10,038 nucleotides of DNA from Bacteroidales bacterium (GTDB lineage: Bacteria > Bacteroidota > Bacteroidia > Bacteroidales > UBA12077): assembly GCA_030643125.1 (NCBI GenBank), contig DAOWML010000052.1:1-10038 (forward strand), in the 5' to 3' direction. Numbering within the stretch: the stretch's first letter is position 1; each line of letters starts with the position of its first letter. Shown one piece after another: positions 6,965-10,038 of the stretch. The position numbers were made by a program, and so were the translations under genes. The notes under the pieces were generated by a model that worked only from the letters and a program-made list of their open reading frames with translations, was not told where the DNA came from and made no database searches.

Positions 6965-8248
6965 ATGCTAAGATTATTATCATCAATATATAAGGAATTA
7001 TTAGTACTTATCAGAGACAGAGCCGGTCTGGCAATTTTATTTATTATGCCTTTAGTTCTTATTCTGATAATGACTGTAATTCAGGATGCCACATTCAGAA
7101 CAGTTAAAGAAGTTAACATTTCAATGATTCTTGTAAATAACGACAAGGATAGTTTGGGTGAAGCAATTAGTGAGGGCTTATACGCATCAGATTTTTTTCA
7201 GATTGTAGAAGAAATAAATGGTGAAAAAATAACCGAAGAAAATGCAAAAGAATTAGTTGCCAGAGGTGATTACAAAATTGGGATTATAATACCGGAAAGG
7301 GCAACAGAGGCCATTCGTGGAAATGTAAATGCCTTAATTAATAAATCATTTAAATCGTTTAATATTCCCGGAGTTAAGAAAAGAACGAAAAAAAGTACAA
7401 TCGACATTACTATATATATAGATCCGGCCACCAGTAACTCATTTAAAAATATGGTGATGAGCTCATTAAAAGAATTCACATCACAACTTGAAATAGAGAT
7501 GTTCTTTAAGAATTTCTCAGAAGCAATGGCGCAATTAATGCCTGATCAGAAACCTATCAAATTTGATAGTTTCGAAACAATCAGGTATAAAGAAGTATAT
7601 GCATCAACAACTGAAAATGAAATATTACCTAATTCAGTACAACATAATGTTCCCGCGTGGACAATGTTTGCAATGTTCTTTATTGTTCTTCCTTTAGCCG
7701 GAAATATTATTAAAGAACGTGATGATGGAAGTGCTTTCAGGTTAAAAACAATGCCAGGATCGTTTGTTACCGTAATGTTCAGCAAGATTTTTGTTTTCCT
7801 TGGAGTATCATTTGTACAATTTATTTTAATGCTATTAGTAGGTGTTTATATAATGCCTGCATTGGGATTACCACAATTGGAAATTGGGCCTCATAAAATT
7901 GCATTGGCTGTTATGGCATTATCATCAGGTTTAGCTGCAACGGGTTATGGAGTTGCAATCGGAACAATTGCCACAACTCACGAACAAGCTGCAACCTTCG
8001 GAGCAGTTTCAATTATAATATTTGCTGCATTAGGAGGTATATGGGTTCCCGTTTATGTTATGCCTCATACAATTAGAATTATTAGTCAGTTTTCACCTCT
8101 ACACTGGGGATTAAATGGTTTTTATGATATTTTCCTTCGCGGCGGTGATTTGATGGTTGTGTTGGCAGAAGCTGGCAAACTGTTAACTTTCTTTGTAATT
8201 ATGTTGGGAGTTGCTATTGTTTACAACAATTATAATAAAACAAAATAA
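6965..8248 (+). CDS. ABC-2 type transporter permease
   Basis: This 427-residue membrane protein is the permease partner of the ATPase just upstream. It has one N-terminal membrane helix at about 22-40, a long extracytoplasmic region of about 190 residues (45-228), then about five more helices near 230-247, 272-297, 310-335, 342-365 and 404-421. This one-plus-five layout with a large loop is typical of ABC-2 (YhhJ/NatB-like) exporters. Family-like segments include ERDDGSAFRLKTMP at 251-264, a cytosolic coupling segment, and QFSPLHWGLNGFYDIFLRGG at about 375-394. Only one permease gene is seen, so the transporter is probably a homodimer. The loop contains Lys/Arg-rich KKRTKKS at 138-144. It is the last gene of the tight block; a 155-bp gap follows. 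Confidence 0.9.
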   Translation: MLRLLSSIYKELLVLIRDRAGLAILFIMPLVLILIMTVIQDATFRTVKEVNISMILVNNDKDSLGEAISEGLYASDFFQIVEEINGEKITEENAKELVARGDYKIGIIIPERATEAIRGNVNALINKSFKSFNIPGVKKRTKKSTIDITIYIDPATSNSFKNMVMSSLKEFTSQLEIEMFFKNFSEAMAQLMPDQKPIKFDSFETIRYKEVYASTTENEILPNSVQHNVPAWTMFAMFFIVLPLAGNIIKERDDGSAFRLKTMPGSFVTVMFSKIFVFLGVSFVQFILMLLVGVYIMPALGLPQLEIGPHKIALAVMALSSGLAATGYGVAIGTIATTHEQAATFGAVSIIIFAALGGIWVPVYVMPHTIRIISQFSPLHWGLNGFYDIFLRGGDLMVVLAEAGKLLTFFVIMLGVAIVYNNYNKTK

Positions 8249-8262
8249 CAATGTAATTTAAA

Positions 8263-8333
8263 GTTTCAAATTCCAAATTTCAAGTTCTTCTAAAATAAGT
8301 TTAATTTGAAATTTTGAACATTAAATTTGAAAC
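8263..8333. repeat. nested inverted repeats in the gap after the permease gene
   Basis: The outer arms GTTTCAAATT (8263-8272) and AATTTGAAAC (8324-8333) are perfect complements. The inner arms AAATTTCAA (8275-8283) and TTGAAATTT (8306-8314) are too. Together they could form one imperfect hairpin, with 2 and 9 unpaired bases between arms and a 22-nt loop. It is AT-rich and weak. It may end or attenuate the upstream operon, or may be a relic of the AAATTCCAAATTTC-type low-complexity repeats common between genes in Bacteroidetes. Confidence 0.4.
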
Positions 8334-8391
8334 TATTAAAACTTTGTTGATAATTTTTTATATAAAATACTAATAATTAAAACATAGAATT

Positions 8392-8399
8392 TAATTTTG
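8392..8399 (+). promoter_or_regulatory. possible Bacteroidetes -7 promoter box (TAnnTTTG) for the thioesterase gene
   Basis: TAATTTTG matches the Bacteroidetes -7 consensus TAnnTTTG exactly. It would start transcription at about 8404-8406. No clear TTG -33 element is seen at the expected 17-20 bp upstream; TTTG at 8343-8346 is too far. The gap, the nested inverted repeat and this box together suggest a separate transcript for the last two genes. Confidence 0.35.
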
Positions 8400-8403
8400 C
8401 CCT

Positions 8404-8850
8404 TTGTTAAAAAAGAAGAAATTGGAAAAGAAAAATCTAATACACCTGACCGAAATTGTTATAAGATTCAGCGAAGTTGATTCGATGGGAATTGTCTGGC
8501 ATGGAAATTATGCCAAATATTTCGAAGACGGACGTGAAGCGTTCGGTAAAAACTTAGGTTTAAGTTACCTTGATGTTTATGCAAACAATCATTTAACACC
8601 ACTTGTAAAACTGGATTTCGAATATAAAACTCCGCTTGAATATGGCGATACCGCAATAATTGAAACCCGATTTATTGATCACGATGCTGCTAAAATCCAT
8701 TTTGAATATACCATTTACAACAAAAAAAACAACAAAGTTGCTGCAACTGGTGAAAGTATTCAGGTATTTGTAAATCTCGATCGTGAATTAGTCCTAATAA
8801 GTCCTGAATTTTTCCTTGAATGGAAAAAGAAAATGGGATTAATAAAATAG
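8404..8850 (+). CDS. acyl-CoA/acyl-ACP thioesterase, 4HBT (YbgC-like) family
   Basis: This single-hotdog thioesterase would hydrolyse an acyl thioester, either to release product or to clear wrong chains from the ACP. The family signature is clear: RFSEVDSMGIVWHGNYAKYFEDGREAFG, with Asp26 at the catalytic position of the 4-hydroxybenzoyl-CoA thioesterase type, followed by LTPLVKLDFEYKTPLEYGD. No ATG exists between the in-frame stop at 8392 and the signature. The start must therefore be a TTG, either at 8404 (148 aa) or at 8422 (142 aa), the latter preceded by an A-rich leader. With the predicted transcript start near 8404, the first choice would be leaderless. Signature numbering here assumes 8404. 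Such thioesterases are regular members of aryl polyene clusters. It lies 82 bp before the second ketosynthase. Confidence 0.87.
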   Translation: MLKKKKLEKKNLIHLTEIVIRFSEVDSMGIVWHGNYAKYFEDGREAFGKNLGLSYLDVYANNHLTPLVKLDFEYKTPLEYGDTAIIETRFIDHDAAKIHFEYTIYNKKNNKVAATGESIQVFVNLDRELVLISPEFFLEWKKKMGLIK

Positions 8851-8932
8851 TTTAAAGTTCAATATTTAGAATTTTAAAGTTTCGCACTTACAAATACTTT
8901 GGTAATTGCATAATTTCAGACATTTTTTAATT

Positions 8933-10038
8933 ATGAATACAATATATACAATAGCCGATAATATAATAACTTCTCTGGGATTCACCACTAAAGAAAACTT
9001 TACTGCACTTAAACAAAGCAAATCAGGCATTGCTCAAACTACTGATCCAAAGATAACTCAGGTTCCTATGTATACATCCATTATTGATTCGAACAGACTG
9101 TTCTCTGAGTTTATGAAAATTGGAAATCCTGACGAATACACCCGTCTTGAAAAAATGATGATTTTGTCAATTAGTGATGCATTAGAGCAAACAAATATTG
9201 ATCCTTCTAAAGAAGACACATTGTTTATTTTTTCATCTGTTAAAGGTAATATCGATCTCATAGAAAATGAAAATCATCCTTTTGAAAAAGATAGAATTAA
9301 TCTTTGGGCTATAGCTGCTCAGGTTTGTAAATATTTTGATTCATCTGTTAAACCTGTCTTCATTTCAAATGCATGTATTTCAGGAGTAACTTCGATAATT
9401 GCAGGTGCTCAATATTTAAAAAGCAAGAAATATAAGAACGTGATAATTTGTGGTGGAGATATTATTTCTGAATTTACACCATCCGGATTTCAATCCTTTA
9501 AGGCCATTAGCGAACAAGCCTGCAGACCTTTTGATGTACATCGAGCTGGTATTACATTAGGAGAAGGTGTTGGAACTATAATTTTATCAACTAATAAAGA
9601 ATTGGTAAAAGAAGATAATCCTGTAATTTTTCGGGGTGGCGCTAATACAAATGATGCAAATCATATTTCAGGCCCCTCGCGCACAGGTGATGGATTGTAT
9701 TATGCAATCAGCAACACATTAAAAGAAGCAGGAAAAACAAATTCAAATATTGATTACATATCAGGACATGGAACGGCAACTCCTTACAATGACGAAATGG
9801 AATCAAAAGCCATAAGTTGGGCTAAACTTAACCATGTTCCGGTTAATAGTTTAAAAGGCTATTGGGGACATACATTAGGTGCAGCAGGTATAATTGAATG
9901 CATTGCAGGAATACATTCAATAAAAGAAAATTGTTTGATAAAAACCATTGGATACTCAGAACACGGAGTGAGCGAACCGATTAATGTAATCAAAGAATTT
10001 AAGGAGGCCGAAGTAAAAAACTTCCTGAAAACGGCATC
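8933..10038 (+). CDS. second beta-ketoacyl-ACP synthase (3' truncated by window edge)
   Basis: An ATG at 8933 opens a frame that continues to the end of the window (368 codons) and runs off it. The protein is a ketosynthase of the thiolase fold, close to complete in length. The triad is intact: Cys148 in ISNACISGVTS, His279 in SGHGTATPYND and His313 in LKGYWGHTLGAAG, with the conserved Lys308. The N-terminal half is shorter and less conserved than in housekeeping FabF, and only the last segment (SFGFGGTN-like region) may be missing. It is clearly different from the ketosynthase at 718-1941: HGTATP against HATATP, and GHTLGAAG against GHEMWMGG. Two unlike ketosynthases in one locus suggest a division of labour, such as priming against elongation. 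Which does which cannot be told from sequence. No Shine-Dalgarno sequence is seen. Confidence 0.92.
   Translation, partial: MNTIYTIADNIITSLGFTTKENFTALKQSKSGIAQTTDPKITQVPMYTSIIDSNRLFSEFMKIGNPDEYTRLEKMMILSISDALEQTNIDPSKEDTLFIFSSVKGNIDLIENENHPFEKDRINLWAIAAQVCKYFDSSVKPVFISNACISGVTSIIAGAQYLKSKKYKNVIICGGDIISEFTPSGFQSFKAISEQACRPFDVHRAGITLGEGVGTIILSTNKELVKEDNPVIFRGGANTNDANHISGPSRTGDGLYYAISNTLKEAGKTNSNIDYISGHGTATPYNDEMESKAISWAKLNHVPVNSLKGYWGHTLGAAGIIECIAGIHSIKENCLIKTIGYSEHGVSEPINVIKEFKEAEVKNFLKTA

Noticed and set aside
7270..7785. Two minus-strand ORFs within the permease gene
   Set aside because: They are antisense shadows of a clear ABC-2 permease; the hydrophobic look comes from the reverse complement of its coding sequence.
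8468..8656. Minus-strand ORF of 62 codons
   Set aside because: It is antisense to the thioesterase signature region.
8898..8918. TTTG plus TAATTTCA as a promoter for the second ketosynthase
   Set aside because: The two elements are only about 9 bp apart and the -7 box deviates from TAnnTTTG, so the support is too weak.
9058..9261. Minus-strand ORF of 67 codons
   Set aside because: It is antisense to the second ketosynthase, whose + frame is open throughout with a full catalytic triad.

Overview
The window is AT-rich DNA, almost fully coding, with all twelve genes on the + strand. Most starts lack a Shine-Dalgarno sequence, and one intergenic region carries a TAnnTTTG-type -7 box. These traits, together with the protein families, point to a member of the Bacteroidetes (Bacteroidota). 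I cannot place it to genus. No RNA genes, CRISPR arrays, transposases or phage genes were seen.

Layout. Positions 1-4721 hold six closely spaced biosynthetic genes: a 5'-truncated ketoacyl-ACP reductase (FabG type), a FabF-type ketosynthase, an acyl carrier protein, an LpxL/HtrB-like acyltransferase, a SAM-dependent O-methyltransferase-fold protein and a FabZ-like hotdog dehydratase. A 28-nt palindrome abuts the dehydratase stop codon. Positions 4785-8248 hold four more genes with very tight junctions: a 132-aa protein of unknown function, a BtrH-like protein (BtrH N-terminal domain family), an ABC ATPase and an ABC-2 permease. A non-coding gap of 155 bp carries inverted repeats and a possible promoter. 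It is followed by a 4HBT-type thioesterase with a non-ATG start and by a second ketosynthase that runs off the right edge.

Interpretation. Dedicated KS, KR, DH and ACP genes beside a thioesterase, a methyltransferase and an LpxL-like acyltransferase are the typical content of aryl polyene and flexirubin type II polyketide clusters. In such a system the ACP carries the growing chain, the ketosynthases extend it, and the reductase and dehydratase make each conjugated double bond. The methyltransferase would modify an aryl head or other precursor, and the acyltransferase would join the polyene to a membrane lipid. The BtrH-like protein with its ABC transporter looks like a transfer and export module. 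The aryl-starter genes (ammonia-lyase, AMP ligase), a second dehydratase and the dialkylresorcinol genes expected of a full flexirubin locus are not in this window and would have to lie outside it. The pathway assignment is therefore strong by gene content but inferred.

The most notable details are the missing catalytic His in the dehydratase-like protein, the missing general-base His in the methyltransferase, the unexplained 132-aa partner of the BtrH-like protein, and the palindromic repeat at the join between the two gene blocks.
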